Positions 51,067-59,003 of a stretch of 64,000 bases of DNA are shown here, one piece after another (positions within the stretch are counted from its first letter, which is position 1; the number at the start of each line of letters is the position of its first letter). A program made the position numbers and the translations under genes. The stretch is from Streptosporangium roseum DSM 43021. GTDB taxonomy: Bacteria; Actinomycetota; Actinomycetes; Streptosporangiales; Streptosporangiaceae. Location: positions 2,976,001-3,040,000 of the forward strand of contig NC_013595.1 of assembly GCF_000024865.1 (NCBI RefSeq), written 5' to 3'. The notes below the pieces were generated by a model. It worked only from the letters and a program-made list of their open reading frames with translations. It did not search any database and was not told where the DNA came from.

Positions 51067-52134
51067 TCAGGTGCGGCGGGAGGTCGCGGCCACGGCCAGG
51101 TGGGCCAGGGCCGCACGGGCCTCCTCGGTGATCGGGGCGTCGTCCAGCGAGGTCAGGGCGTCTTCCAGATAGTTCTTGATCATCTCCTCGCACGCGACGA
51201 GCGCCCCGGTCTCGGCGATGATCTGGCGGAGCCGGTCGATCCCGGCCGCGTCCAGCGCCGGGTCGCCGAGCGTGCCGCGCACCGCCTCCGCCTGCGCGGG
51301 GGAGGCGACGGAGAGCGTGCGGGCGATGAGCATCGTCCGCTTGCCCTCCCGCAGGTCGTCTCCGGCGGGCTTGCCGGTCTCGGCCGGGTCGCCGAACACC
51401 CCGAGGATGTCGTCGCGGAGCTGGAAGGCGATGCCCACGGACCGGCCGTACTCCTCGCAGAGCCGGTCGATCCACGGGGCGCGGCCCCGCGCGGCCAGCA
51501 CCAGGCCGAGCCGGAGCGGCTGCTCCACCGAGTATTTGCCGCTCTTGAAGAGGGCGACCCGCAGCGCGCTGTCGAAGGTGTTCTCGCCGTGGGCCTGCTC
51601 CAGCAGGTCCAGATACTGGCCGCACATCAGCTCGGTGCGCATGTGGTCGTGGACCTGCTGGGCCGCCGCCAGCGAAGCGGGGGGCAGGCCGCTGCCGCGC
51701 CACATCTCGCCGGACCAGATGAGCATCAGGTTGCCCAGCAGGATGGCCGCGCCCTCGCCGAACTGCTCGGCCGAACCGTGCCAGCCCGCCTTCTCGTGCA
51801 GCGTCTGGAACCTGCGGTGCGCCGCCGGCATGCCCCGGCGCAGGTCGCTGGCGTCCATCACGTCGTCGTGCACGAGGGCGCTGGCCTGGAGGAGCTCCAG
51901 CGAGGCGGCGGCGGTGAAGAGCGCGGGATCGTCGCCCCCGCCCGCGCCGCGCCAGCCCCAGTAGCAGAAAGCCGGTCGCAGACGCTTGCCGCCCGCCAGG
52001 AACTCCTCGGCGGCGGAGATGAGAGGGGCCACCTCGGGTGCGCTGACCTGGGGTAGCTGCCGCTCGACGAACTCTTTGAGAGAACGATCCACTTCGAAGC
52101 GGATGGTATCGAGCGCGGCGGCGGAAGTGGTCAT
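51067..52134 (-). CDS. Geranylgeranyl/polyprenyl diphosphate synthase
   Basis: The 355-residue all-helical trans-prenyltransferase has the substrate motifs GGKRLRPAFCYWGW, first Asp-rich ASALVHDDVMDASDLRRGMPAAH, KSGKYSVEQPLRLG, and second Asp-rich IAFQLRDDILGVFGDP followed by GKPAGDDLREGKRTML. The residues before the first motif are small (LELLQAS), consistent with a C20 or longer product. It matches the IdsA-type enzyme next to Rv2175c in mycobacteria. A GATAAT sequence about 12 nt before the ATG suggests a nearly leaderless transcript. Confidence 0.92.
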   Translation of the reverse strand: MTTSAAALDTIRFEVDRSLKEFVERQLPQVSAPEVAPLISAAEEFLAGGKRLRPAFCYWGWRGAGGGDDPALFTAAASLELLQASALVHDDVMDASDLRRGMPAAHRRFQTLHEKAGWHGSAEQFGEGAAILLGNLMLIWSGEMWRGSGLPPASLAAAQQVHDHMRTELMCGQYLDLLEQAHGENTFDSALRVALFKSGKYSVEQPLRLGLVLAARGRAPWIDRLCEEYGRSVGIAFQLRDDILGVFGDPAETGKPAGDDLREGKRTMLIARTLSVASPAQAEAVRGTLGDPALDAAGIDRLRQIIAETGALVACEEMIKNYLEDALTSLDDAPITEEARAALAHLAVAATSRRT

Positions 52135-52241
52135 GCACTGACATTATCTGGCCAGACCGACGACTCCTATCTGTAGAGGTGGGTGTTTCGTCCCCTGCTC
52201 ATGGTTGTGGCGGCCGGCCGGGCGGCCAGTACCCTAGGGAT

Positions 52242-53174
52242 ATGGCTCTGGGTCGCCCGTCAATCCTTCCCGACCGCGTGCCCACCGTCCGCGAGCTTCT
52301 CGCGGCCGGTGGCCGGTCGTTCTCCTTCGAGTTCTTCCCTCCGAAGACCGACGAGGGCGAGCGGCAGCTCTGGCGTGCCATCCGGGAGCTGGAGGCGCTG
52401 CGTCCGGCCTTCGTGTCGGTCACCTACGGCGCCGGCGGCGGCACCCGCGACCGCACGGTCGGCCTCGTGGAGCGGCTCGCCCACGAGACCACGCTGACCC
52501 CGGTGGCCCACTTCACCGCCGTCAACCACTCCATCCGCGAGCTGCGCCACCTGGTGGGCCGCTTCGCGGACGCGGGCGTGCGCAACATCCTCGCCGTGCG
52601 GGGCGACCCGCCCGGCGACCCGACGGGAGAGTGGGTGCGCCACCCCGAGGGCGTGCTCTACGCCGACGAGCTGGTCCGGCTGATCCGCCAGGCCGGCGAC
52701 TTCTGCGTCGGCGTGGCGGCCTTCCCCTACAAGCACCCCAGGTCGGGCTCGGTGGAGGCCGACACCGAGCACTTCGTCCGCAAGTGCCGTGCGGGCGCCG
52801 ACTACGCGATCACCCAGATGTTCTTCCAGGCGGACGACTACCTGCGGCTGCGCGACCGGGTGACGGCCAGGGGCTGCGACACCCCGATCATCCCTGGCAT
52901 CATGCCCGTCACGCAGATGAGCACGATCGCCCGGTCCGAGCAGCTGTCCGGCGCGCCGTTCCCCGCGGAGGTGGCGGCGCGGTTCGAGGCCGTCGCCCAC
53001 GATCCGGCCGCCGTGCGGCAGCTGGGGGTCGAGCACGCCGCCGAGCTCTGCCAGACCCTGCTCGACGAGGGCGTGCCCGGAATCCACTTCATCACCTTCA
53101 ACCGCTCCAGCGCGACCCGCGAGGTCTACCAGGCCCTCGACGTCGCGCCGGCGAAGGCCGTGCTGACCGCCTAG
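52242..53174 (+). CDS. metF: Methylenetetrahydrofolate reductase
   Basis: The 310-residue FAD enzyme reduces 5,10-methylene-THF to 5-methyl-THF for methionine synthesis. It shows FSFEFFPPKTDEGERQLWRAI, FVSVTYGAGGGTRDRT, LTPVAHFTAVNHSIRELR, NILAVRGDPPGDP, GVAAFPYKHPRSG, GADYAITQMFFQADDYL and IIPGIMPVTQ. ATG 52242 follows AGGGAT; upstream in-frame codons do not belong. It is divergent from the GGPP synthase, as in the mycobacterial locus. Confidence 0.93.
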   Translation: MALGRPSILPDRVPTVRELLAAGGRSFSFEFFPPKTDEGERQLWRAIRELEALRPAFVSVTYGAGGGTRDRTVGLVERLAHETTLTPVAHFTAVNHSIRELRHLVGRFADAGVRNILAVRGDPPGDPTGEWVRHPEGVLYADELVRLIRQAGDFCVGVAAFPYKHPRSGSVEADTEHFVRKCRAGADYAITQMFFQADDYLRLRDRVTARGCDTPIIPGIMPVTQMSTIARSEQLSGAPFPAEVAARFEAVAHDPAAVRQLGVEHAAELCQTLLDEGVPGIHFITFNRSSATREVYQALDVAPAKAVLTA

Positions 53175-53231
53175 CGGGACCGGCGGTGCCGGCCGGCTCG
53201 GGCCCTCTCGCGATGCCATCGGCGGGGCACG

Positions 53232-53849
53232 TCACCCGCCGGAGTGCGAGGGAGCGGTCGAGGGCGGCCCGGAGCCGCTGCCCGCGGCCCCCTGGCGGGC
53301 CCACCCCTTCAGCGGGAGCACGGCGCCGAGGATCGCGTAGCGCTCGTAGCCGCCGGGGAAGACGAACTGGGTGAGCAGGTCGACGAAGCCGACGCTGCGG
53401 TAGAGGTGCCGGGCCGCGGTGGGCTGGTCGCGGGTGGACAGGACGGCGGTGCGCTCCGGGCGGCCGGCGCACATGCCCATGACCAGCGCCCGGCCGATGC
53501 CCTTGCCGTGGTGGTCGGGGTGGACGTGGATCTCGGCGAGTTCCAGGGCGTCGCCGAGCCAGCCGCGCGCGCTGCCCTCGCCGTTCCGCTCCGCGATGGC
53601 CCGGTGGACGACGTCGTGCCACCACTGCCCGGGGACCCCGTGGAAGCCGTAGGCGAGGCCCACCGGCGTCCCGTCGGGGCGTTCGGCGAACAGGCAGGTG
53701 AATCCCGGGTGGAGGGCGTGGTTCCCCATGATCGTCTTTCGGCCGGGGAGCTGGTCGGCGGGCGGGTCCATCGCCGCGATGTAGATCTCCAGGACCGCGT
53801 CCAGCCGGGTGGTGAACTCATCGGGTCCGACCCGTCGCAGTCCGATCAC
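53232..53849 (-). CDS. GNAT family N-acetyltransferase
   Basis: The 205-residue protein has a GNAT core: FTCLFAERPDGTPVGLAYGF, LELAEIHVHPDHHGKGIGRALVMGMC (acetyl-CoA loop near 120-140) and AVLSTRDQPTAARHLYRSVGFVDL. A C-terminal Gly/Ser/Pro tail is disordered. The frame is open to 53915. GTG 53849 (MIGLRRVGPDEF) lies 11 nt after TAGGGT, a good actinobacterial -10, so a leaderless transcript is likely. Substrate unknown. Confidence 0.8.
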   Translation of the reverse strand: MIGLRRVGPDEFTTRLDAVLEIYIAAMDPPADQLPGRKTIMGNHALHPGFTCLFAERPDGTPVGLAYGFHGVPGQWWHDVVHRAIAERNGEGSARGWLGDALELAEIHVHPDHHGKGIGRALVMGMCAGRPERTAVLSTRDQPTAARHLYRSVGFVDLLTQFVFPGGYERYAILGAVLPLKGWARQGAAGSGSGPPSTAPSHSGG

Positions 53850-54070
53850 GCCACGCACCCTAGCAGGGCAGACATCGGCCGGGGTGTCGAAAGGTGCGTA
53901 AGTGATGTTTAGCAATTTTCATAAATCACTGGAGCGCTTTTTACCCGCGGGCACAGACGGGAGGGCGGCCGGCCGCCGCGGGGGAGGGGACGGGCCCGCC
54001 GCCCGCCCTCTCCGTCCCGTACGGCGGCGGCTCCTTGAGCACCCGGGCCGCGGCGGGTGGCCGAGCCGGA

Positions 54071-54418
54071 CTACAGCAGGTCCTTGAGCGCCTCCCGGTC
54101 GCGGGCGACCACCGCGCGGCCGTCCTCCGTCAGCACGATCGGGCGCTGGATCAGCACGGGGTTGGCGACCAGGATCGCGATCCACCGGTCCCGCTCGCGC
54201 TCGGCCGTAGCCAGGCCGAGCTCCCCGGCCCGATCCTCGCCCATCCGGGTGAGGTCCCACGGCTCCAGGCCGAGCAGGTCCAGGACCTCCGACAGCTCGG
54301 CGGGCGTCGGCGGATCGTCCAGGTAGCGGCGGACGGTCACCTCCCGGCCGGAGTCGGTGAGGGCCGTCAGCGCCGCGCGGCTCTTGGAGCAGCGAGGGTT
54401 GTGCCAGACGGTGGTCAT
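54071..54418 (-). CDS. ArsC/Spx-like thioredoxin-fold reductase
   Basis: The 115-residue protein matches the ArsC family: HNPRCSKSRAALTAL with the catalytic Cys at residue 10, RRYLDDPPTPAEL, the Arg-containing LEPWDLTRMGE and LIQRPIVLTEDGRAVVARD. E. coli-type arsenate reductases need three such Arg residues, and candidates for all are present. No ars operon neighbours exist, so YffB-like or general thiol reductase roles are possible. Confidence 0.85.
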   Translation of the reverse strand: MTTVWHNPRCSKSRAALTALTDSGREVTVRRYLDDPPTPAELSEVLDLLGLEPWDLTRMGEDRAGELGLATAERERDRWIAILVANPVLIQRPIVLTEDGRAVVARDREALKDLL

Positions 54419-54482
54419 CGGTCCTCCCGCGCCGGACCGGCGGGCGGGGTGCCGCGCCGGGGGACGCCCGCGCTCCAGCCGG

Positions 54483-54962
54483 TCAACGCTCCACCTCCAC
54501 CGGGGTGCCGTCGGTGATGCGGACCAGTTCGGCGAAACTGGTGGGGAAGACCGTGTGCGGGTGGCCCGCGGCGGCCCAGACGACCTCGTACCTGCCGAGC
54601 CAGGTGTCGACCAGCGTTCTGAGCGGGGCCGGGTGGCCGATCGGGGCGACGCCGCCGATGACCTGTCCGGTGGCGGTGCGTACGAACTCCGGGGTGGCCC
54701 GCTTCACCTTGGCCGCGCCGACGGTCTCCGCGATCAGGCCGGTGTCCACCCGGTGGGCGCCGCTGGTGAGCACCAGGAGCGGAGCCCCGTCGGCGTCGAA
54801 GACCAGGCTGTTGGCGATGGCGCCGACCTCGCAGCCGAGCTGCGCGGCCGCGGTCGCGGCGGTCGGGGTGGCCTCGGCGAAGACGACGATCTCGCCGGCG
54901 ACGTTGTGCTCGCCCAGGACCGCGGCGACCTTCTCGATGTTGGGATGCAACTTTTCTGGCAC
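54483..54962 (-). CDS. YbaK/EbsC family protein (aminoacyl-tRNA deacylase-like)
   Basis: The 159-residue protein has the YbaK fold pattern: VFAEATPTAATAAAQLGCEVGAIANSLVFDADG, LLVLTSGAHRVD, VKRATPEFVRTATGQVIGGVAPIGHPAP and VWAAAGHPHTVFPTSFAELVRIT. YbaK and ProX remove mischarged amino acids from tRNA. The Lys that is essential in E. coli YbaK (usual I.KSLVF) is Asn here at residue 51, so canonical deacylase activity is doubtful. It lies 64 nt upstream of the ArsC-like gene on the same strand. Confidence 0.82.
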   Translation of the reverse strand: MPEKLHPNIEKVAAVLGEHNVAGEIVVFAEATPTAATAAAQLGCEVGAIANSLVFDADGAPLLVLTSGAHRVDTGLIAETVGAAKVKRATPEFVRTATGQVIGGVAPIGHPAPLRTLVDTWLGRYEVVWAAAGHPHTVFPTSFAELVRITDGTPVEVER

Positions 54963-55081
54963 GCGGCCACTCTAAACAGATTGACCATTGATTACCGCTT
55001 CATCACCTCTGGCGGAGACAAGCGGTTCGTACACTATGGTCCCTTGGTTCGGACATCGGTGACACGAGGGGATGATTTTAC

Positions 55082-55876
55082 GTGGGGGTTGACCGGCGGC
55101 TCGGAGTGGCCGCGCTCATGACAGCGGGGGCCGTGCTCGTCTCTTCGCTCGGCTCCCTCGGCGTCGCGAACGCCCAGGCCGCCCCCTCGGCGGCCCGGGT
55201 CGTCGCGGCGGAGGCCGGAGCCGCCGCGTTCGTCGCGCCCGGCAAGACGCTCAAGATCGGTGCCAAGGGCGCCGAGGTCAAGGTGCTTCAGACCCGGCTG
55301 AAGGAGCTCGGCTACGCGCCCGGCAAGATCGACGGCCGGTACGGCGGGGCCACCCAGGCCGCCGTCTGGGCCTTCCAGAAGGTCAACGACATCTCGCCGA
55401 CCAGCACCGTGGCGCGCAGGACCTGGAACGCCCTGGAGGCGCCGAGGACGCCGAAGGTGCTGGTGCCCAACGGCAAGCCGACCCGGGTCGAGATGAACCT
55501 CGCCAAGCAGGTGATGGTCCTCTACGTCGCCGGGCAGGTGAAGCTGATCAGCCACACCTCCTCCGGGAGCGGGATCCCGTACTGCGAGACGGCGAACTGG
55601 AACGGCAAGGTCCAGCGCTTCTGCGGCGACGCCCGCACGCCGACGGGCGACTACAAGACGACCTGGCGCAGGAACGGCTGGCACAAGTCCTACCTCGGCC
55701 AGCTCTACAACCCGATCTTCTTCAACGGCGGCATCGCCTTCCACGGCGCTCTGTCGGTGCCGCTCGCCCCGGCCTCGCACGGCTGCGTCCGGCTGCCGAT
55801 GAACGTGGCGGGGATGCTCCCCGGCCTGCTGGGCAAGAGCGTCCCGGTGCACGTGCGGGGCAAGTTCGTCCGATAG
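55082..55876 (+). CDS. Secreted L,D-transpeptidase with peptidoglycan-binding domain
   Basis: The 264-residue protein has a signal peptide (LGVAALMTAGAVLVSSLGSLG, cleavage after NAQA), a PG_binding_1 domain (LKIGAKGAEVKVLQTRLKEL ... DGRYGGATQAAVWAFQKVN, about 57-115) and a YkuD catalytic domain with IAFHGALSVPL and SHGCVRLPM, the Cys near residue 239. It makes 3-3 peptidoglycan cross-links or anchors proteins. GTG 55082 follows GAGGGG. A strong hairpin follows. Confidence 0.92.
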   Translation: MGVDRRLGVAALMTAGAVLVSSLGSLGVANAQAAPSAARVVAAEAGAAAFVAPGKTLKIGAKGAEVKVLQTRLKELGYAPGKIDGRYGGATQAAVWAFQKVNDISPTSTVARRTWNALEAPRTPKVLVPNGKPTRVEMNLAKQVMVLYVAGQVKLISHTSSGSGIPYCETANWNGKVQRFCGDARTPTGDYKTTWRRNGWHKSYLGQLYNPIFFNGGIAFHGALSVPLAPASHGCVRLPMNVAGMLPGLLGKSVPVHVRGKFVR

Positions 55877-55886
55877 CCGCAGGTCG

Positions 55887-55918
55887 AGGCCCCGGGAGAT
55901 CCTGATCTCCCGGGGCCT
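55887..55918. terminator. Terminator after the L,D-transpeptidase
   Basis: AGGCCCCGGGAGATC and its complement form a 15-bp palindromic stem around CT (the central pairs must open), ending CCTTG, 11 nt after the stop codon. Confidence 0.7.
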
Positions 55919-55935
55919 TGCCGTCTCCGGGGAGA

Positions 55936-55991
55936 TCGAACCTTTGTTCGTCGCTTTACTTGACACTACGAGTGATCGAATTTATGTTCGA
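55936..55991 (+). promoter_or_regulatory. SOS promoter with two LexA-type boxes
   Basis: TCGAAC-CTTT-GTTCGT (55936-55951) and TCGAAT-TTAT-GTTCGA (55976-55991) each match the actinobacterial LexA box TCGAAC-N4-GTTCGA with one mismatch. Between them TTGACA (55960-55965) and TATGTT (55983-55988), 17 nt apart, form a good promoter whose -10 lies inside the second box. LexA bound there would block transcription rightward toward the HEPN gene. Confidence 0.85.
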
Positions 55992-56198
55992 TGTAATGAC
56001 GTGGGACTCGCGGATCACGTCCAGGGCGGTCGATCGTGCCCGCGCCGTCGTCGCAGACGGCAGGGCCGGGTCGAGGCGGACGGGGAGAGGGGAAGCTCCT
56101 CGTCCCGCCGCCCGGGGAATTTGTCGGTGGGGTCTGCAAGTGTTGACGTCACCGGCGAAGTCGCCGGGAGCCGCTTGCGACCTAGGAGGCTGAAGCAC

Positions 56199-56645
56199 AT
56201 GACCCCTCGGCTCAGCGATTCCGGCGGGCCCCGGTTGTCGCCCACGGTGCGGGCGCACCTGACCGACGCGCGTGACTGCCTGGAAGAGGCGGCCGCCGCC
56301 CGGACCCCCGCCACCCGTTACGTCGCCGCCCACCTGGCGGCGCTCAGGGCGGCCGCCGCCGTCCTGGCCGCACGGCCGCGCCCCATGGACGGCCGCAGGC
56401 GCCGGCTGCGCAGCGCCTGGGAGCTGCTGCCCGAGGCAGAGCCGCGGCTCGCCGACTGGGCCCCCTACTTCGAGGTGAGCGCCACCAAGCGGGCCTCCGC
56501 CGAGGCCGGGATGACCCGCGTGGTGTCGGCCCGGGACGCCGAGGAGCTGATCTCCGAGGCGGAGCGCTTCGTCACCACGGTGGAGGGGCTGCTCGGCGTG
56601 CCCACCCAGCCCATGCTGCCCGGCCGCGTCCCCCTCGCCGGCTAG
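56199..56645 (+). CDS. SAV_6107-family HEPN-domain protein
   Basis: The 148-residue helical protein matches the SAV_6107 HEPN family: SPTVRAHLTDARDCLEEAAAARTPATRYVAAHLAALRAAAAVLAARPR, ELLPEAEPRLADWAPYFEVSATKRA and DAEELISEAERFVTTVEGLLG. RYVAAH fits the RX4-6H motif of HEPN nucleases. AGGAGG lies 11 nt before ATG 56199. A 200-nt leader separates it from a LexA-controlled promoter; a short frame in that leader (55985-56193) may be a leader or decayed gene. In streptomycetes I recall the family next to SOS mutasome polymerases, which are absent here. Confidence 0.8.
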   Translation: MTPRLSDSGGPRLSPTVRAHLTDARDCLEEAAAARTPATRYVAAHLAALRAAAAVLAARPRPMDGRRRRLRSAWELLPEAEPRLADWAPYFEVSATKRASAEAGMTRVVSARDAEELISEAERFVTTVEGLLGVPTQPMLPGRVPLAG

Positions 56646-56691
56646 GCGCACTGACCCGAGAGGCCGGGCGTCGGCGCCCGCCGGTCGCGCC

Positions 56692-56774
56692 CCCGAGGCC
56701 CGGCCCGCCGACCGTGTGCCCCGAGGTCCGGCCCGTCGGCCGCGTCCCCTGAGGCCCGGCCCGTCGGCCGTGTG
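56692..56774. repeat. Three 27-28-bp tandem repeats between convergent genes
   Basis: Units CC(C)GAGG(C/T)CCGGCCCG(C/T)CG(A/G)CCG(T/C)GT(G/C) occur at about 56692, 56719 and 56747, with a decayed fourth copy after 56775. The array lies between the HEPN gene and the convergent phosphatase gene. Confidence 0.75.
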
Positions 56775-56888
56775 CCCGCCCGAGGCGCGGCCAGGCGCCC
56801 GCCGGTCGGGCTCGCCGTACCACGGGGCCTTCAGCGCCTCCGCCCGCCGTGGGCCGGTTCCGGCCCGCCCGGCGGCGTCTGGGGCCGG

Positions 56889-58085
56889 TCAGGCAGCCGA
56901 GGAGGCCGGGCGGGCGGCCCGGTGGCGCAGCAGGAGCATGGCGGCGTCGTCGCCCAGCGGACGGCCCACGTGGCGGAGCAGGTCGGCGCGGAGGGCGTCC
57001 AGCGCGAGCTGCGGGTCGGCCCCGTTCAGCAGGTGCGCCCTGGCCGGGAGCGGATAGAACTGACCCGTTCCGTTGCGCGCCTCGATGACCCCGTCGGTGT
57101 AGAAGAGGACCTGGTCCCCCGGCTCGAACGGGATCTGGTGCGGCACCGGCTCGCTGGCCTTCAGCGAGCCCATGCCCAGCGGGAGCGCCTCGTCCGGGGG
57201 GTCGGCGAACCAGTGCTCGCCGTCGGCGCCGAGGACCATGGGCGACGGATGGCCGCAGTTGATCACGGTGATCGAGGTGCCGCCGGTGATCTCGGCCAGG
57301 ATGCCGGTGACGAACTGCTCGCCGGACAGCTCCCGGGTCAGGGCGTTCTCCAGCCGGGCCACCACTCCCTGGAGCTTGGCCTCGTCGTGCGCGGCCTCCC
57401 GGAAGGCGCCGAGGACCACCGCGGCGGTCTCCACGGCCTCCAGGCCCTTGCCCTGGACGTCTCCAACGATGATCCGGACCCCGTGCGGGGTGGTCACCAC
57501 CTCGTACAGGTCACCGCCGATCCTGGCCTCGGCGGTGGCCGAGGTGTAGGAGACGGCCACGCCGATCCCCGGCCCCGCGCGGCGCGGCACGGGCCGCAGC
57601 AGCACGCGCTGGGCGGCCTCGGCCACCGAGCGGACGTCGGCCAGCTGCCTCTCGTGGCGGAGCCGCCCGGCGCTGGCCAGCACGCTGGCCACGGTGACGC
57701 CGAGGATGGCGACCATGGTGATGTTGGTGCGGGGCGTCCAGAGAATGTCGTTGTAGAGGCCCAGGGCGACGCACAGGGCCAGGGCGATCACGCCGACCAC
57801 CGTGGTCCTGGCCAGCCCGCAGGCCACGCTGGCGAAGGCAGGGCCCAGGGCGAGCAGGGGCAGGAGGCCGGACGTCGGGCCGGAACCGAAGTCGATCAGG
57901 GCCACGAGGGCCATGACGATGAAAGGCAGGAGCTTCAGGGTGTCCTGGGTCCTGCTCCCCCCGACGGAGGTCAGCAGCCTCAGGAACGCGCGGGTCTTGG
58001 TCGACCCCAGAGACGCCATGAGGGCGTCGAGACGGCTTTTTGGGCGTCTTTGAGAGTGATCGTGCCGATCCTCTCCCCCTGCCAT
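56889..58085 (-). CDS. Membrane-bound SpoIIE/PP2C-type serine phosphatase
   Basis: The 398-residue protein has a basic N-terminal region, four hydrophobic helices (about 50-145: LKLLPFIVMALVALIDFG, GLLPLLALGPAFASVACG, TVVGVIALALCVALGLYN, MVAILGVTVASVLASAG) and a cytoplasmic SpoIIE/PPM phosphatase domain. The latter has IGGDLYEVVTTPHGVRIIVGDVQGKGLEAVETAA, TVINCGHPSPMVL, VLFYTDGVIEARN and LGDDAAMLLLRH with metal Asp residues. Such proteins usually dephosphorylate anti-sigma antagonists, but no partner lies near. ATG 58085 is used; GTG 58094 is possible. Confidence 0.88.
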   Translation of the reverse strand: MAGGEDRHDHSQRRPKSRLDALMASLGSTKTRAFLRLLTSVGGSRTQDTLKLLPFIVMALVALIDFGSGPTSGLLPLLALGPAFASVACGLARTTVVGVIALALCVALGLYNDILWTPRTNITMVAILGVTVASVLASAGRLRHERQLADVRSVAEAAQRVLLRPVPRRAGPGIGVAVSYTSATAEARIGGDLYEVVTTPHGVRIIVGDVQGKGLEAVETAAVVLGAFREAAHDEAKLQGVVARLENALTRELSGEQFVTGILAEITGGTSITVINCGHPSPMVLGADGEHWFADPPDEALPLGMGSLKASEPVPHQIPFEPGDQVLFYTDGVIEARNGTGQFYPLPARAHLLNGADPQLALDALRADLLRHVGRPLGDDAAMLLLRHRAARPASSAA

Positions 58086-58237
58086 GTCCACCACATCTCG
58101 TTAAATGCCATGTTTGCCTTTTCCTACCACAGGGACCGTCGCCCGTGGCGCGATGAAGGCGATGTTCTAACGAGACGGCAAGTTTTCCCGGTGGGTGGGC
58201 ACGCCGGGTCCCGGCGCACCCACGACCGGACAGGTCG

Positions 58238-58732
58238 TCAGAAGGATTCGACGGCGCGTCGTGCCTCGGGGTCCAGGACACCCCAGTTGATGAGCTCCTC
58301 GGTGAGCTCGGTGGGGGACTTGTCGTAGATCACGGCGAGGGAGCGGAGATCCTCCTGGCGGATGGACAGCACCTTGCCGTTGTAGTCGCCACGCTGGCTC
58401 TGGATCGTGGCCGCGTAGCGGGCGAGCGCGCCTGCCTTCTCCTTGGGGAGCTGGGCAAGACGCTCAAGGTCGATCACAAGCTTCGGTGTCGGGCCGAGCG
58501 GGCTCGGGGCGGCGCCCCCCGGCAGCAACTCCGAGACCGGAACTCCGTAGAAGTCGGCCAGCTCGGCAAGCTTCTGCACTGTCACGGCGCGGTCCCCGCG
58601 CTCGTAGGAGCCGACGACAACCGCCTTCCAGCGTCCACGGGACTTCTCTTCGACTCCGTGCAGGGACAGGCCCTGCTGGGTGCGGATGGCGCGGAGTCGT
58701 GCACCCAGCGACTTGGCGTACTCAGACGGCAT
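58238..58732 (-). CDS. bldD: Developmental master regulator BldD
   Basis: The 164-residue protein is very close to streptomycete BldD. The N-terminal helix-turn-helix (SLGARLRAIRTQQGLSLHGVEEKSRGRW, SYERGDRAVTVQKLAELADFYGVPVSELLP) represses sporulation and antibiotic genes. The C-terminal domain keeps the cyclic-di-GMP signature RGD-X8-RQED (residues about 114-128), so binding of the tetrameric second messenger and its control of dimerisation should be intact. ATG 58732. It has a long 270-bp upstream region consistent with complex regulation. Confidence 0.96.
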   Translation of the reverse strand: MPSEYAKSLGARLRAIRTQQGLSLHGVEEKSRGRWKAVVVGSYERGDRAVTVQKLAELADFYGVPVSELLPGGAAPSPLGPTPKLVIDLERLAQLPKEKAGALARYAATIQSQRGDYNGKVLSIRQEDLRSLAVIYDKSPTELTEELINWGVLDPEARRAVESF

Positions 58733-59003
58733 GGTGTGGCCCCCCGGCTCTCTTATGTACTGCTTTCACTTGATTGTGCTCCCTCGCAACATATGCCCCA
58801 ACCACCGGGTTGATGCCCGGGGTAGGCACCTTCGGTGACCGGAGCGTCAGGGTTTACCCGATAACGCCGCGAGGTGTGGTTACGGACAGTGACGGTAAAG
58901 CGGTGGACGCCTAAGGTCAAGCTGATTGGAAAAAAGATGTCGAATCCGATCCGACGTGGTCCTCCGCAAACGCCGCACTTGTCCTACCCCGCATAGTGAA
59001 TCA

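Noticed and set aside
55985..56193. Short frame in the LexA-controlled leader (MFDVMTWDS...)
   Set aside because: It starts inside the -10/LexA box, so it could not lie fully on the transcript from that promoter, and shows no family resemblance.
56772..58328. 518-codon open frame opposite the phosphatase gene
   Set aside because: Shadow frame; the minus strand shows SpoIIE motifs and codon bias.
58800..58930. Possible BldD autoregulatory box upstream of bldD
   Set aside because: Only half-sites (such as AGTGAC) were visible; no full palindrome matching the BldD consensus could be defended by eye.
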